Shown: in pieces, positions 46,096 to 55,089 of the stretch
How positions within the stretch are numbered: position 1 is the first letter of the stretch
Layout: every line of letters starts with the position of its first letter
Assembly (NCBI RefSeq): GCF_006440775.1
Contig: NZ_VFTZ01000021.1
Location: 29,959 to 93,958, forward strand
Direction of reading: 5' to 3'
From: Mesorhizobium sp. B2-7-2
GTDB lineage: Bacteria; Pseudomonadota; Alphaproteobacteria; Rhizobiales; Rhizobiaceae
Length of the DNA stretch: 64,000 bases
Notes under the pieces: generated by a model
Seen by the model: the letters and a program-made list of their open reading frames with translations, nothing else
Told to the model about the DNA's origin: nothing
Database searches by the model: none
Program-made: the position numbers and the translations under genes

Positions 46096-46981
46096 GCCGG
46101 CGGCCTCCGAATTCGAGATAGGCCCATGGCACGATGACGATCATCACCGAGAGCAGCATCATCGTCGAGGCGGCGAAACCCTGGCCGAGATTCTGGGCGA
46201 AGAACATGTAGTCGTAGACGTATTTTGCCGGCACCTCGGAGGCGATGCCCGGCCCGCCGCTGGTCTGCGCCACGACGAGATCATAGACCTTGACGATGCC
46301 GGCGGCGATGATGACCAGCGTGGTGATGAAGACCGGCCGCATCATCGGGATGACGATGAACAGGTAGGTCTTCCACATCGGGATGCCGTCCACCCGCGCG
46401 GCCTTCCATATGTCTTCGTCGATGCCGCGCAGGCCGGCAAGCATCAGGCACATGATCAGCCCCGTGCCCTGCCAGAGCGCGGCGATGGAAATGCCGTAGA
46501 TGACGATACTGGAATTATAGAGCGGGTCGAAGCTGAAGCTCGTCCAGCCGAGATCGCGCACGACGCGCTGGATGCCGAAATCCGGGTTGAGCAGCCATTG
46601 CCAGACCAGCCCGGTGACGATGAAGGAGAGCGCGAACGGATAGAGGAAGATGGTGCGGAACGTATCCTCGAAGCGGATCTTCTGGTCGAGGAGCGCCGCC
46701 AGGACGAAGCCGATCACCAGTGAGAACACCAGCGAGATCACGCCGTAGATCAGGAGGTTCTCGATCGAGATCAGCCAGCGCGGCGTCGCCCACAACCGGT
46801 GATACTGGTCGAGCCCAACGAAGTTGAGCCGTGGCAGCAGCTTCGAATTGGTGAAGGAGTAGAGAACCGTCCACGCCGTGCCGCCGACGAACACCACAAG
46901 CGCGGTGAGCACCATCGGAATCGATGCGATCTTCGCATTGAGGTTACGGAAAAGCTGGTTGGGGCGTTCGCTATTGCTCAT
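46088..46981 (-). CDS. CUT1 sugar ABC transporter permease (MalF type)
   Basis: Inner-membrane permease of 297 residues with six predicted helices. The EAA loop is DEDIWKAARVDGIPMWKTYL. It follows the binding protein gene by 84 bases and overlaps the second permease gene. Together they form the channel of the importer. Confidence 0.92.
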   Translation of the reverse strand: MSNSERPNQLFRNLNAKIASIPMVLTALVVFVGGTAWTVLYSFTNSKLLPRLNFVGLDQYHRLWATPRWLISIENLLIYGVISLVFSLVIGFVLAALLDQKIRFEDTFRTIFLYPFALSFIVTGLVWQWLLNPDFGIQRVVRDLGWTSFSFDPLYNSSIVIYGISIAALWQGTGLIMCLMLAGLRGIDEDIWKAARVDGIPMWKTYLFIVIPMMRPVFITTLVIIAAGIVKVYDLVVAQTSGGPGIASEVPAKYVYDYMFFAQNLGQGFAASTMMLLSVMIVIVPWAYLEFGGRRRG

Positions 46982-47065
46982 CTAGACAGCCGGCTGGGGC
47001 AATGAGGACATCATGCTCCCAACCCCCGATAGGCAGGGGCCGGGAGCTGGCGGGGCGCCGGTAGA

Positions 47066-48304
47066 TCAATCGGCCGAAGCGATGATGGCGGCGAAGCGCT
47101 TCTGCGCTTCTTCGACTGTCATGTCCGGCTTGGCGAAGAACTCGGAGAACAGGTCCTCCTTCTGCTTCTGGCTGTCCTGCGAAAGCAGTTGGTCCGTCCA
47201 CGGCATGACGGCGCCCTTGGCGAGGATGGCGAGGCCCTTCTTCATGCAGTCGTTCGCCGCGTTGAGATCGACGTCGCCACGCACCGGCAGCGAGCCCTTC
47301 TTGAGATTGAAGGCGACTTGCGTCTTCGGATCGAGCAGCGTCTCGGCCAGCACCTCCTGGGCCTTGGACTTGTCGGCATCTTTCAGCAGCGGGAAGTAGA
47401 AGGCGTCGCCGCCGGTGGCGATGACTTCGTTCAGGCCGAGGCCGGGCAGGCAGGTATAGTCCTTGCCGGCAGTCTTGCCGGCGACCTGGAACTCACCCTG
47501 CGCCCAGTCGCCCATGATCTGGCCGGCGGCCTTGCCGGTGATGACCAGATTGGTGGCCTGGTTCCAGTCCTGCACATTGGTGTTCTTGGCCATCTTGCGG
47601 GCGTCGTCCGCCGCCTTGAACACCTTGGCAATCTCCGGGCCTGCCGCGAAGGTGGCATCCTTGTCCTTGTAGACCTTGAGGAACGTGTCGGTGCCCCCGG
47701 TCGCGGCCATCAGCACGTCGAAGGCGCCCGAGGCTTGCCAGGCCTGTCCGCCGACCGCGAGCGGAATGATGCCGGCCTTTTCGAGCGCCGGCGCATCCGC
47801 CACCAATTCATTCCAGTCCTTCGGCACTGGCAGGCCGGCCTTCTGGAAGGCCTCGTTGGACAGCCACAGCCACTGCCAGGAATGGATGTTGACCGGCACG
47901 CAATAGATCTTGCCGTCGATGGTGCAGCTATCGAGCAGGCTCTTCGGCCGCACGATCTCCGTCCACTTGTCCTTGGTGGCGATATCGGTGAGGTCGCGCA
48001 TCAGCCCTGCCTGCACCAGTTCCTCCGCCTGGCGACCGTGGTTGAACTGGGTGGCGCCCATTGGATCGCCGCCGGTGATGCGGCTGATCATGATCGGCCG
48101 CGCCGTGCCGCCGGAGCCTGCGATAGCGCCGTCGACCCAGTGGTTGCCCGTCGCGTCGAACGCCTTGGCAAGCTCGGCCACCGCCGCCGCCTCGCCGCCG
48201 GAAGTCCACCAATGGGTGACTTCCAGGTCGGTCGCGGCCGCCGGGCCGGCGAAGTTTAGCGCAACTGTCGCGGCAAAGGCGGCAGTCAGGATTTTGTATC
48301 GCAT
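47066..48304 (-). CDS. CUT1 sugar-binding protein
   Basis: Periplasmic binding protein of 412 residues that delivers substrate to the two permeases. The signal peptide (MRYKILTAAFAATVALNFAG, cut near residue 24 at AAA-TDLEV) is followed by DLEVTHWWTSGGEAAAVAEL, typical of family 1 sugar-binding proteins of the glucose/glucoside type. The ATG at 48304 has GGGAGGA upstream; the frame to 48352 would swallow the operator at 48320. It is the first gene of the operon and faces the divergent LacI gene. Confidence 0.93.
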   Translation of the reverse strand: MRYKILTAAFAATVALNFAGPAAATDLEVTHWWTSGGEAAAVAELAKAFDATGNHWVDGAIAGSGGTARPIMISRITGGDPMGATQFNHGRQAEELVQAGLMRDLTDIATKDKWTEIVRPKSLLDSCTIDGKIYCVPVNIHSWQWLWLSNEAFQKAGLPVPKDWNELVADAPALEKAGIIPLAVGGQAWQASGAFDVLMAATGGTDTFLKVYKDKDATFAAGPEIAKVFKAADDARKMAKNTNVQDWNQATNLVITGKAAGQIMGDWAQGEFQVAGKTAGKDYTCLPGLGLNEVIATGGDAFYFPLLKDADKSKAQEVLAETLLDPKTQVAFNLKKGSLPVRGDVDLNAANDCMKKGLAILAKGAVMPWTDQLLSQDSQKQKEDLFSEFFAKPDMTVEEAQKRFAAIIASAD

Positions 48305-48319
48305 TTCGGCTCCTCCCAG

Positions 48320-48339
48320 AATCTGAAACGTTACAGATT
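48320..48339. promoter_or_regulatory. LacI-family operator O1
   Basis: AATCTGAAACGTTACAGATT is a near-perfect 20-base palindrome centred on AACGTT, the LacI/GalR-family design. It sits in the leader of the binding protein gene, just upstream of its ribosome binding site. Its reverse complement matches O2 at 17 of 17 bases over AATCTGTAACGTTTCAG. Confidence 0.82.
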
Positions 48340-48573
48340 TTCGATACGGCAAATGATCCGCCTAGGCAACCCCTCGCCTTAAGGCCGGTCAAGATTTTTT
48401 CGCGGCGCGAACAAAATCTTTTTTCCGAGGCGGTAATGCGGGTGCCGGATCAGGCGAGTGGTGCAAAAAGCAGGCTCGGACCGATATTTCTTTGTGATTT
48501 CAGCGAGCTTCGGCCCCTCTCCGCATCTGTGATTCAGAGGGTGCGATCTCGCCGGTCGATCACGAAGATTGGC

Positions 48574-48592
48574 AATCTGTAACGTTTCAGTA
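48574..48592. promoter_or_regulatory. LacI-family operator O2
   Basis: AATCTGTAACGTTTCAGTA lies about 100 bases before the LacI gene. The centres of O1 and O2 are 254 bases apart, so looping or independent control of both divergent promoters is possible. The gap between them (48340-48573) is AT-rich and holds no gene. Confidence 0.8.
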
Positions 48593-48688
48593 TATTGAGC
48601 CGAGCCGCAAACTGAAGGTCGCGCAAATGTCACCGCCGCCCGATTGCCGGTCGGCCCCGCGACTGCTATGCGCCTGACGGGCGGGACT

Positions 48689-49735
48689 ATGGATAGACGG
48701 ATAACGAAGAAGGGCGACGACGACGCGTCGGGCAAGGAACGGCCGACGCTGAAGACGCTTGCCTTCATGACCGGGCTGGGCGTCACGACGGTCTCGCGCG
48801 CGCTGAAGGATGCGCCCGAGATCGGCGCCGAGACAAGGCGCCGCGTCCAGCTCGTCGCCAAGCAGATCGGCTATCGCCCGAACCGCGCCGGCGTACGCTT
48901 GAGAACCGGCAAGACCAACGTGATATCGCTTGTGCTGAACACCGAGCACGAGCTGATGAGCTTCGTCTCGGACATCATCTACGGCGTCACCGAGGTGATC
49001 GCCGACACGCCCTACCATCTGATCGTCACGCCCTATTCGCGCTCGCAGGATCCGCTGGACCCGGTGCGCTATCTGGTCGAGACGGGTTCGGCCGACGGCG
49101 TCATCATCTCGCGCACCCAGCCCAACGATCCACGGGCGCGCTATATGCTGGAGCGCGGCATTCCTTTCGCCACGCATGGCCGTACCGACATGGGGCTGGT
49201 GCATCCCTATCACGACTTCGACAACTACGCCTTTGCCGCCGAAGCCGTCCGCTACCTCGCCGGCAGGGGCCGCAACCGGCTTGCCCTGGTGACGCCTCCG
49301 GTCGGCCTCACCTATCACGGCCATACGGTCGCCGGCTTTGCCGATGCGCTGAGCGAGGTGGGTGCCAGCGAGGTGCCGTTCAACACCGTCTCCATCGATC
49401 AGTCGATCGAGCAGATCAGGATGCGGACCGCGCAATTGATGCGGCGCAAGGACCGTCCGGACGGCTTCGTCAGCAGCGCCGCCGCCGCGACGCTCGCCAT
49501 CGTCGCCGGCATCGAGGACGCCGGGCTGAAGCTCGGCCGCGACGTCGACGTGGTGTCGAAACAATCGTCGGAACTGCTGCATCTGTTCCGGCGCGAGCTG
49601 CTCGTCGTTAACGAGAATTTCCGGCTCGCCGGCTCCGAGCTCGCCCGCGCCGTGCTCGGCTGGATCGGCGGCGCCGATCCAGGCACGCTGCAATCGCTCA
49701 GCACGCCGAGCGAGGTTTTGCCCTATCGGGGTTAG
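48689..49735 (+). CDS. LacI-family regulator of the sugar ABC operon
   Basis: Repressor of 348 residues. The HTH is LKTLAFMTGLGVTTVSRALK with the minor-groove hinge RPNRAGVRLRTGKTNVI, followed by a sugar-binding periplasmic-protein-like domain. The likely targets are the two palindromes at 48320 and 48574, thus the divergent ABC operon and its own gene. The ATG at 48689 gives the usual short tail; in-frame starts at 48644 and 48668 are possible. The inducer is presumably the imported sugar or a product. Confidence 0.93.
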   Translation: MDRRITKKGDDDASGKERPTLKTLAFMTGLGVTTVSRALKDAPEIGAETRRRVQLVAKQIGYRPNRAGVRLRTGKTNVISLVLNTEHELMSFVSDIIYGVTEVIADTPYHLIVTPYSRSQDPLDPVRYLVETGSADGVIISRTQPNDPRARYMLERGIPFATHGRTDMGLVHPYHDFDNYAFAAEAVRYLAGRGRNRLALVTPPVGLTYHGHTVAGFADALSEVGASEVPFNTVSIDQSIEQIRMRTAQLMRRKDRPDGFVSSAAAATLAIVAGIEDAGLKLGRDVDVVSKQSSELLHLFRRELLVVNENFRLAGSELARAVLGWIGGADPGTLQSLSTPSEVLPYRG

Positions 49736-49804
49736 TTCTGATCCCTGACAAAATGATTTTCGCCGGGTTGCGACTACGGCGGAGATTGGCCGAAGCCCTT
49801 GAAC

Positions 49805-50020
49805 TTCGTCATCCACGGGCGGAGCGGGAGCGAAGCGGACGCGCAGACCCGAGGATCCATTCCGTGAATTCCGAGAGCTGCAGCGGTGCAGACAATGATG
49901 CCATCGGAGCGCTTTTCTGGGCCGCAGTATTCTGTGGCAAACGTGACGGCATGGATCCTCGGGTCTGCGCCGCGTCGCTTCGCTCCTTGCTTCGCCCGTG
50001 GATGACGACGGGAGAGTCGC
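49805..50020. repeat. Large inverted repeat, family C copy 2
   Basis: Arms at about 49805-49865 and 49945-50015 are inverted copies of the unit described at 40081 (CTTCGTCATCCACGGGCGGA, GGATCCAT, GACGGCATGGATCC, GCTTCGCTCCTTGCTTCGCC). It fills most of the 309-base gap between the convergent LacI and gnd genes; no gene is seen there. Confidence 0.8.
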
Positions 50021-50044
50021 CCCACGGCTCGGCGCGAGCCAAGT

Positions 50045-51469
50045 CTAGGCGGCCCCCCTCCCCCATGGGCCATGAAACGTCCCCTCTTCCCCGATGCGCT
50101 CGAAACCGTGCGCGCCGAAGAAGTCGCGCTGCGCCTGGATCAGGTTCGAGGTGCCGCGTCCTTGGCGGTAGCTGTCGAAATAGGCGAGCGCCGACGACAG
50201 TGCCGGCACCGGCGAGCCGGCTTCCGAGGCGCGCGCCACAATGCGCCTCAGCGATGGATGCGCCTCCTTCATCATGGCGATGAAGGCCGGCGCCATCAGC
50301 AGATTGGTGGAAGCGCCGCCCGAACCGAAGGCCTCGGCCATCGTGTCAAGCATCTGCGAGCGGATGATGCAGCCGGCGCGCCAGATCTTGGCGATGGTCG
50401 GCATGGGCAGGTTCCAGTTGAATTCCTTGGAAGCGCCGCTCATCACCGCGAAACCTTGCGCGTAAGCCGCGATCTTGCCGGCGAACAATGCCAACTCCAG
50501 GTCCTTGAGCAGCGCGCCCTTGTCGCCGGAAATCTTCTCGACACCGATATTGCCATAGGCCTTTTCCGCCGCCTGCCGCTCATCCTTGATTGAGGACAGC
50601 ACGCGGGCCGCGACCGCCGCCTCGATCGCCGTCGCCGGAATGCCGAGCTGCTGCGCTTCGATGACCGACCATTTGCCGGTGCCCTTCTGCCCGGCGCGGT
50701 CGAGGATGATGTCGGCAACCGGCTTGCCGGTCTTGGGATCGTCGGCGGCGAGAACTTTTGCGGTGATCTCGATCAGGTAGGAGTTGAGCCGGCCTCTGTT
50801 CCATTCTTCGAAGACCTTGCCGATTTCCTTCGGCGCCATACCGAGGCCGTCGCGCAAGATGCCGTAGATCTCGGCGATCATCTGCATGTCGGCATATTCG
50901 ATGCCGTTGTGGATGGTCTTGACGAAATGGCCGGCGCCGTCGGTGCCGAGCCAGGCGGCGCAGGGCTCGTCCTTGAACTTGGCCGAGATCGCCGTCAGCA
51001 CTTTCTCGACGCGCTTCCAGGACTCTTCCGTGCCGCCGACCATGATCGAGGGGCCGTGCCGCGCGCCCTCCTCGCCGCCCGATACGCCCATGCCGATGAA
51101 GGTCAGGCCCGAGCCGGACAGCTCCGAGAAGCGGCGCATCGTGTCGCGGAAATTGGCGTTGCCGGCATCGATGACGATGTCGTTGGCCGACAGCACGCCG
51201 CGCAGCGCCGCGATCTGCTCGTCGACCGGCTTGCCGGCCAGCACCATGATGATGATCGGCCGCGGTGGCCGGATCGCAGCGGCGAGCTCCTCCAGGCTGT
51301 AGCACGGGACGACCATGTCCCTCAGCGAACCGGCACTATCGACAAAGGCGTCGGTGCGCGACCGCGTGCGGTTGAAGACGGCGATGCGGTGCCCGTGCTC
51401 GGCGATGTTGAGCGCCAGGTTGGAACCCATCGTGCCAAGGCCGATCAGGCCGATTTCGGCTTTTTCCAT
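50045..51469 (-). CDS. gnd: 6-phosphogluconate dehydrogenase, decarboxylating
   Basis: Oxidative pentose phosphate enzyme that converts 6-phosphogluconate to ribulose 5-phosphate, CO2 and NADPH; 474 residues, cytosolic long form. The coenzyme site is IGLIGLGTMGSNLALNIAEH, the signature FIGMGVSGGEEGARHGPSIM, and the catalytic lysine lies in GHFVKTIHNGIEYADMQ. The NRTRSRTD segment after beta-2 favours NADP. It stands alone with a heptad repeat element 145 bases upstream. Confidence 0.96.
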   Translation of the reverse strand: MEKAEIGLIGLGTMGSNLALNIAEHGHRIAVFNRTRSRTDAFVDSAGSLRDMVVPCYSLEELAAAIRPPRPIIIMVLAGKPVDEQIAALRGVLSANDIVIDAGNANFRDTMRRFSELSGSGLTFIGMGVSGGEEGARHGPSIMVGGTEESWKRVEKVLTAISAKFKDEPCAAWLGTDGAGHFVKTIHNGIEYADMQMIAEIYGILRDGLGMAPKEIGKVFEEWNRGRLNSYLIEITAKVLAADDPKTGKPVADIILDRAGQKGTGKWSVIEAQQLGIPATAIEAAVAARVLSSIKDERQAAEKAYGNIGVEKISGDKGALLKDLELALFAGKIAAYAQGFAVMSGASKEFNWNLPMPTIAKIWRAGCIIRSQMLDTMAEAFGSGGASTNLLMAPAFIAMMKEAHPSLRRIVARASEAGSPVPALSSALAYFDSYRQGRGTSNLIQAQRDFFGAHGFERIGEEGTFHGPWGRGAA

Positions 51470-51614
51470 CGTTTCTTCCCTGCGTTCGGATGCTTGTTGT
51501 GGGTTGCGTCCTGGAGAACGCCTTTCCCAGATGAATGACGGGCCTTGGCGGCTGCGTCAACCGTCTCGCCGAATTGTGTCGAGGTCGGTGAGACCGAGGG
51601 TGAAGACTGAGGGC

Positions 51615-51717
51615 GAATGGTGAATGGTGAATAGTGAAATGGACAGGCGAACGTCGTCGCGACGCGGAAACGAAAATCGCCTGCTATTCACCATTCACTA
51701 TTCACCATTCACTCTCA
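51615..51717. repeat. Heptad repeat hairpin upstream of gnd
   Basis: GAATGGTGAATGGTGAATAG (from 51615, period 7) faces the inverted set ATTCACCATTCACTATTCAC (from 51686) across about 48 bases. The right side runs into TCTCAATT and the TGA stop codon of the CopC-CopD gene (51721-51723, minus strand). It is the fourth element of this design in the window. Confidence 0.83.
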
Positions 51718-51720
51718 ATT

Positions 51721-53349
51721 TCACTCTGCGCGGATATCGATCGGCGCCTGGATCTTCACCACCTCGAAGTCCGAAACGAGGATATCGAGCCGGGCGTTCC
51801 AGCGGCCGGGGAGCGGGATGACGAGATTGCCGATACGCCAGGTGCCGTCGCCGGATTTTCTCGCCGGCCGCTTGATCGGCTCGATGCCGGAATCCGGCTT
51901 CGACAGCACCAGCGTCACCTCCTTGGCGTCGAGCGGCCCGAAATCGCCGGTCATGATCATCATCGAAGCGGCGACCTCGCCGGCATGGCCCGGCGTGATG
52001 CTGAGATCGGCCATCGCCTTCAGCGTGTGGATGTGGATCGACACCGGCTGCGCGGCGGCGATCGCCAGCGCGCGCGGCGGCGGGGTGAAACGCCAGCCGG
52101 CAGCGACGCCGAAGATGGCAAGCACGATGGCCACCTCGATGCCGATCGAGCGCACCATCCGCCGCTGCACCTCGGTGTCGCCGGCCACGGCCGGCGCCGT
52201 CAGCGTCCACCGGTTGATGGCGGCCAACGTGAACAGGAAGAGCAGCAGCGTGAGCTTGAGCAGCAGCAGCCGGCCATAAGCGGTATGGATCAACGCCACC
52301 GGCTGCTGCACCTGGATGATCGCCAGTACGATGCCGCTGGCGGCAAGGACTGCCACGACCGGCAGGATCGCGCGCGAGAGGCGCCGCAGGAAAGCCTTCG
52401 CTTCCGCCGGCTGCTGCCGCAGCGCGAGGCCGAGCGGCGCCAGCGCACCGGCCCAGAAGGCGATCGCGGTGCCGTGCAGGAACACCAGCGGCCGCGTCAG
52501 CCATTGCGGTTCGGCGGCGCTGGCGTGACCGCTCGCGGCAAGGGCCGCACCAACCCCGAGAAGCGCTACGGACGCCGACGGCTTGCGCAAGCCCGACGGT
52601 CCGGCAAGGGAAAGCAAAGCCAGGCCAAGCGCGATCAGACCGAGCAACACAGTCCAGACGAAGCTCGTCTCGAGCGCGGTCTTCCAGACAGCCGGTGTCG
52701 CAAACCGGGCGAGCGGCGCGCCGAGCGCATCCAGCCCCTGCAGGCCGAGCGAAAGCGGCGCTCCGACGAGGCCGAAAACAAGCGCCGCGATGACGAAGCA
52801 TTGGCCGCGGCGCCGCTCCTCGGCCAACCAGGCAAGCGCGAACGCGCCGCCGATGCCGAGAAAAAGCCCGGCATAGAGAAACAGCTTGCCGAGCCAGATC
52901 ATCGCCCGCAGCGTCCAGTCGACCGCCTCGCCCGCCACTGGTGCCGCGCTCAGCGCGCCTATGGAAAACAGCGCCGAGCCGCCGACCGGATGACCGTCGA
53001 CCGAAACGACCCGCCAACTCAGCACATGCGTGCCGGATTTGAGCGCTTCGGGATTGTCGATCTCGACCGTCTGGTCCTTGAGACGGAAGGATGTCAGCGC
53101 AAGCTGCGAGCCGTCCGGCCGCACAAGCGTCAGCACCAGCGGCGAGACGGGCTCGCTGAAGGTCAGCGAGAATTTGCCGGGACTTTGCGTCAGCACGGCG
53201 CCGTCAGCCGGGTCGGTCGCGATGAGCGCGGCATGCGCCAAAGCGCGGCCGGGCACGACGAGCAGCGCCATCGCCACGAGCATTGCCGCCAGCCAGACAA
53301 GCGAGCCGGCAAGCATGCGGTTCATCGAGGAAGGCAGTGCTGCGTTCAT
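51721..53349 (-). CDS. CopC-CopD fusion copper protein (YcnJ-like)
   Basis: Copper-handling membrane protein of 542 residues. A signal sequence is followed by a CopC domain whose first residue after cleavage would be the copper-binding histidine in HAALIATDPADGAV, with a second set in VVSVDGHPVGGSALFS. A CopD domain with about eight helices follows (residues 170-430), then a C-terminal YtkA-like periplasmic domain. It probably moves copper into or across the inner membrane, as for YcnJ. The ATG at 53349 is used; starts at 53325 and 53316 are possible. It ends the copper cluster. Confidence 0.85.
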   Translation of the reverse strand: MNAALPSSMNRMLAGSLVWLAAMLVAMALLVVPGRALAHAALIATDPADGAVLTQSPGKFSLTFSEPVSPLVLTLVRPDGSQLALTSFRLKDQTVEIDNPEALKSGTHVLSWRVVSVDGHPVGGSALFSIGALSAAPVAGEAVDWTLRAMIWLGKLFLYAGLFLGIGGAFALAWLAEERRRGQCFVIAALVFGLVGAPLSLGLQGLDALGAPLARFATPAVWKTALETSFVWTVLLGLIALGLALLSLAGPSGLRKPSASVALLGVGAALAASGHASAAEPQWLTRPLVFLHGTAIAFWAGALAPLGLALRQQPAEAKAFLRRLSRAILPVVAVLAASGIVLAIIQVQQPVALIHTAYGRLLLLKLTLLLFLFTLAAINRWTLTAPAVAGDTEVQRRMVRSIGIEVAIVLAIFGVAAGWRFTPPPRALAIAAAQPVSIHIHTLKAMADLSITPGHAGEVAASMMIMTGDFGPLDAKEVTLVLSKPDSGIEPIKRPARKSGDGTWRIGNLVIPLPGRWNARLDILVSDFEVVKIQAPIDIRAE

Positions 53350-53401
53350 GCCGTCATAACTGGAAATGGTGGCGCATCCCGAGGGAGCGCGCCAACAGAG
53401 A

Positions 53402-53920
53402 TCATTTCTTCGGCAGCAATTTGATGCCGGGCGCCGGCGTTTCCAAGGCGTCCTCGTCCTGGCCCGCCGCTGGGATCTCGATCCAGCGCTCGGCGGCATC
53501 GCCGCATTCCTGCACCACCGGGAAATAGAGCATCTGGCCGGCCGGCAGATCGGCCGCCAGCGAAGCGCGGAAGACGAACTCGTCATAGAATTCGTCGGGC
53601 AGATTGCCGCCGCTCCAGTCGACTTCCTTTACGCCGGTGGTCAACGTCTCGCCATAGAGCTGGTAGGATTTCTCGTATTTGCCCTTCTTGACCTGCAGCG
53701 TCCAGCCGGGCTTGGGCATCGGCTTCACCGCGATGACGCCTTCAGGTATCTGCACGCGCACCGCGGTCGTCGCCTTGCCCTCGCAGCCATGCGGCATGCG
53801 CAAGACGGCCTTGTAGGTCGAGCCGACGGCCGCTTCCTGCGTTTCGAGCGTGATGTGGGCGAGCGCGGCATTGGTCCCGAGCGCGCAAAGCGCGCCCGCC
53901 GCCAAAAGATACTTGTTCAT
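53402..53920 (-). CDS. YcnI-like DUF1775 copper-binding protein
   Basis: Exported protein of 172 residues. After the signal peptide (residues 1-21) the mature chain begins HITLETQEAAVGSTYKAVLR, which places a histidine at or near the N terminus, the copper site of YcnI proteins. The tryptophan in PKPGWTLQVKKG matches the family. It lies between PCuAC and CopC-CopD genes on the same strand. Probable periplasmic copper chaperone. Confidence 0.87.
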   Translation of the reverse strand: MNKYLLAAGALCALGTNAALAHITLETQEAAVGSTYKAVLRMPHGCEGKATTAVRVQIPEGVIAVKPMPKPGWTLQVKKGKYEKSYQLYGETLTTGVKEVDWSGGNLPDEFYDEFVFRASLAADLPAGQMLYFPVVQECGDAAERWIEIPAAGQDEDALETPAPGIKLLPKK

Positions 53921-53951
53921 GAATTGTCCCTCTGATTTCGAATTGGGCGGA

Positions 53952-54509
53952 TTATTCGGCGTGATCCATGTCGCCCATATCGCCACTGCCCGTCTCGCCC
54001 ATGCCTCCGACGGCGAACTCGACGGTGACGCTGCCGGCCTTCTCGAAGGTCAGCGTCGCGGGGAATTTCTCGCCCTGCTTCGGCTGCCGCTTCAGGCCGG
54101 TGAACATCAGGTGGTAGGCGCCCGGCGTCAGCGCGACCTTGCCGCCGGCAGGGATCTCCAACCCGCCCTCGACCGGCCGCATGGTCATGACGCCGTCCTT
54201 GACGCCCATCTCATGCAGTTCGGCCTTGTCGGAGATGTCGGAGGAGATCGACAGCAGCCGGTCCGGCACGCTGCCCTTGTTGATCACGGTGAAATAGCCG
54301 CCGGCCACCTTGGCGCCCGGCGGCGTCGCCCGCGACCAGGGATGCTCGATCTCGAGATCGCCAACCTTGAACTCATGCGCCAGGGCGGCGGGAATGCAGG
54401 CCAAGAGAAGAAAAAGGCTGAGCACGGCAAGGCCAACGCGCAGCTGGAGGTGGAACGGCGGCGCGCCGCGAAGGGCGAAGGCTTGCGCCTTGGGAAGAAG
54501 ATTGGACAT
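53952..54509 (-). CDS. PCu(A)C-family periplasmic copper chaperone
   Basis: Copper(I) chaperone that supplies the CuA site of cytochrome oxidase in related bacteria; 185 residues. A signal segment (about residues 20-43) is followed by HEFKVGDLEIEHPWSRATPP. The metal-ligand pattern H-M ... M ... H-M appears as ELHEMGVKDGVMTMRPVEGG and YHLMFTGLKRQP. A Met- and His-containing tail (GETGSGDMGDMDHAE) may also bind copper. Part of the copper cluster. Confidence 0.9.
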   Translation of the reverse strand: MSNLLPKAQAFALRGAPPFHLQLRVGLAVLSLFLLLACIPAALAHEFKVGDLEIEHPWSRATPPGAKVAGGYFTVINKGSVPDRLLSISSDISDKAELHEMGVKDGVMTMRPVEGGLEIPAGGKVALTPGAYHLMFTGLKRQPKQGEKFPATLTFEKAGSVTVEFAVGGMGETGSGDMGDMDHAE

Positions 54510-54597
54510 GGTTGCTCCATGAGTAGGGGATCGCGCCGGAAAGCGGCCGCGAACAGTCTGATCTTTGGATGAATAGGCGCGCGGAAGGTTCCGCGGA

Positions 54598-54972
54598 TCA
54601 GACCATCGCCGGCGGCGCGCGCGGATTGGCCGGAGAGCGGCCGCGGGCAAAATCCTGGTGCCGGAAGGCCGGAAGCTGGAAGGTGACGGCCTCGAAAAGC
54701 CGGGTTCTGGAGAGCGCGCCGGCTTCCGGCGGCGGCAGATGCGCCGCCGAAACCATGTTGCAGCCGAGCGAGCAGCAGGCCGGCAGATGCTGCTGGTGGG
54801 GATCGCCGCCGGGGAGTTTTACGGCCCCTTCATGCGTGCAGATGACGTTGCCGAAGGCGTCGAGCTGCGAAGGCGCGCCGAAGGCGAAAGCGCCGAGAGA
54901 GGACTGAAGCAAGAGAAGCAGCGCCGCGACGAACGCGGCCGGCATGCTCCTTCGTCTCAGCCGGATATCCAA
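54598..54972 (-). CDS. DUF2946-like exported protein of the copper cluster
   Basis: Protein of 124 residues with an N-terminal hydrophobic segment and cysteine- and histidine-bearing motifs FGNVICTHEGAV and HQQHLPACCSLGCNM, which resemble DUF2946. It heads the cluster upstream of PCuAC, so a copper role is inferred. A TTG at 54972 with GGAGAGG seven bases upstream is the best start; the ATG at 54945 has its site too close. Function not proven. Confidence 0.65.
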   Translation of the reverse strand: MDIRLRRRSMPAAFVAALLLLLQSSLGAFAFGAPSQLDAFGNVICTHEGAVKLPGGDPHQQHLPACCSLGCNMVSAAHLPPPEAGALSRTRLFEAVTFQLPAFRHQDFARGRSPANPRAPPAMV

Positions 54973-55089
54973 CGCAAAGCCTCTCCCGGAAACGCCTCGA
55001 CGGTAGCACGCGGAATGCGCGCGGGAAATCGGCAAAACCGCGCTGCGGCAACGCGGCGCGATGGGTCGTCGTGGATCGCGGCCCGCCTA

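Noticed and set aside
51634..53424. Long plus-strand reading frame opposite the CopC-CopD gene (596 residues)
   Set aside because: Extremely Arg/Gln/Glu-rich, typical of an antisense frame in GC-rich DNA; the minus strand encodes clear domains.
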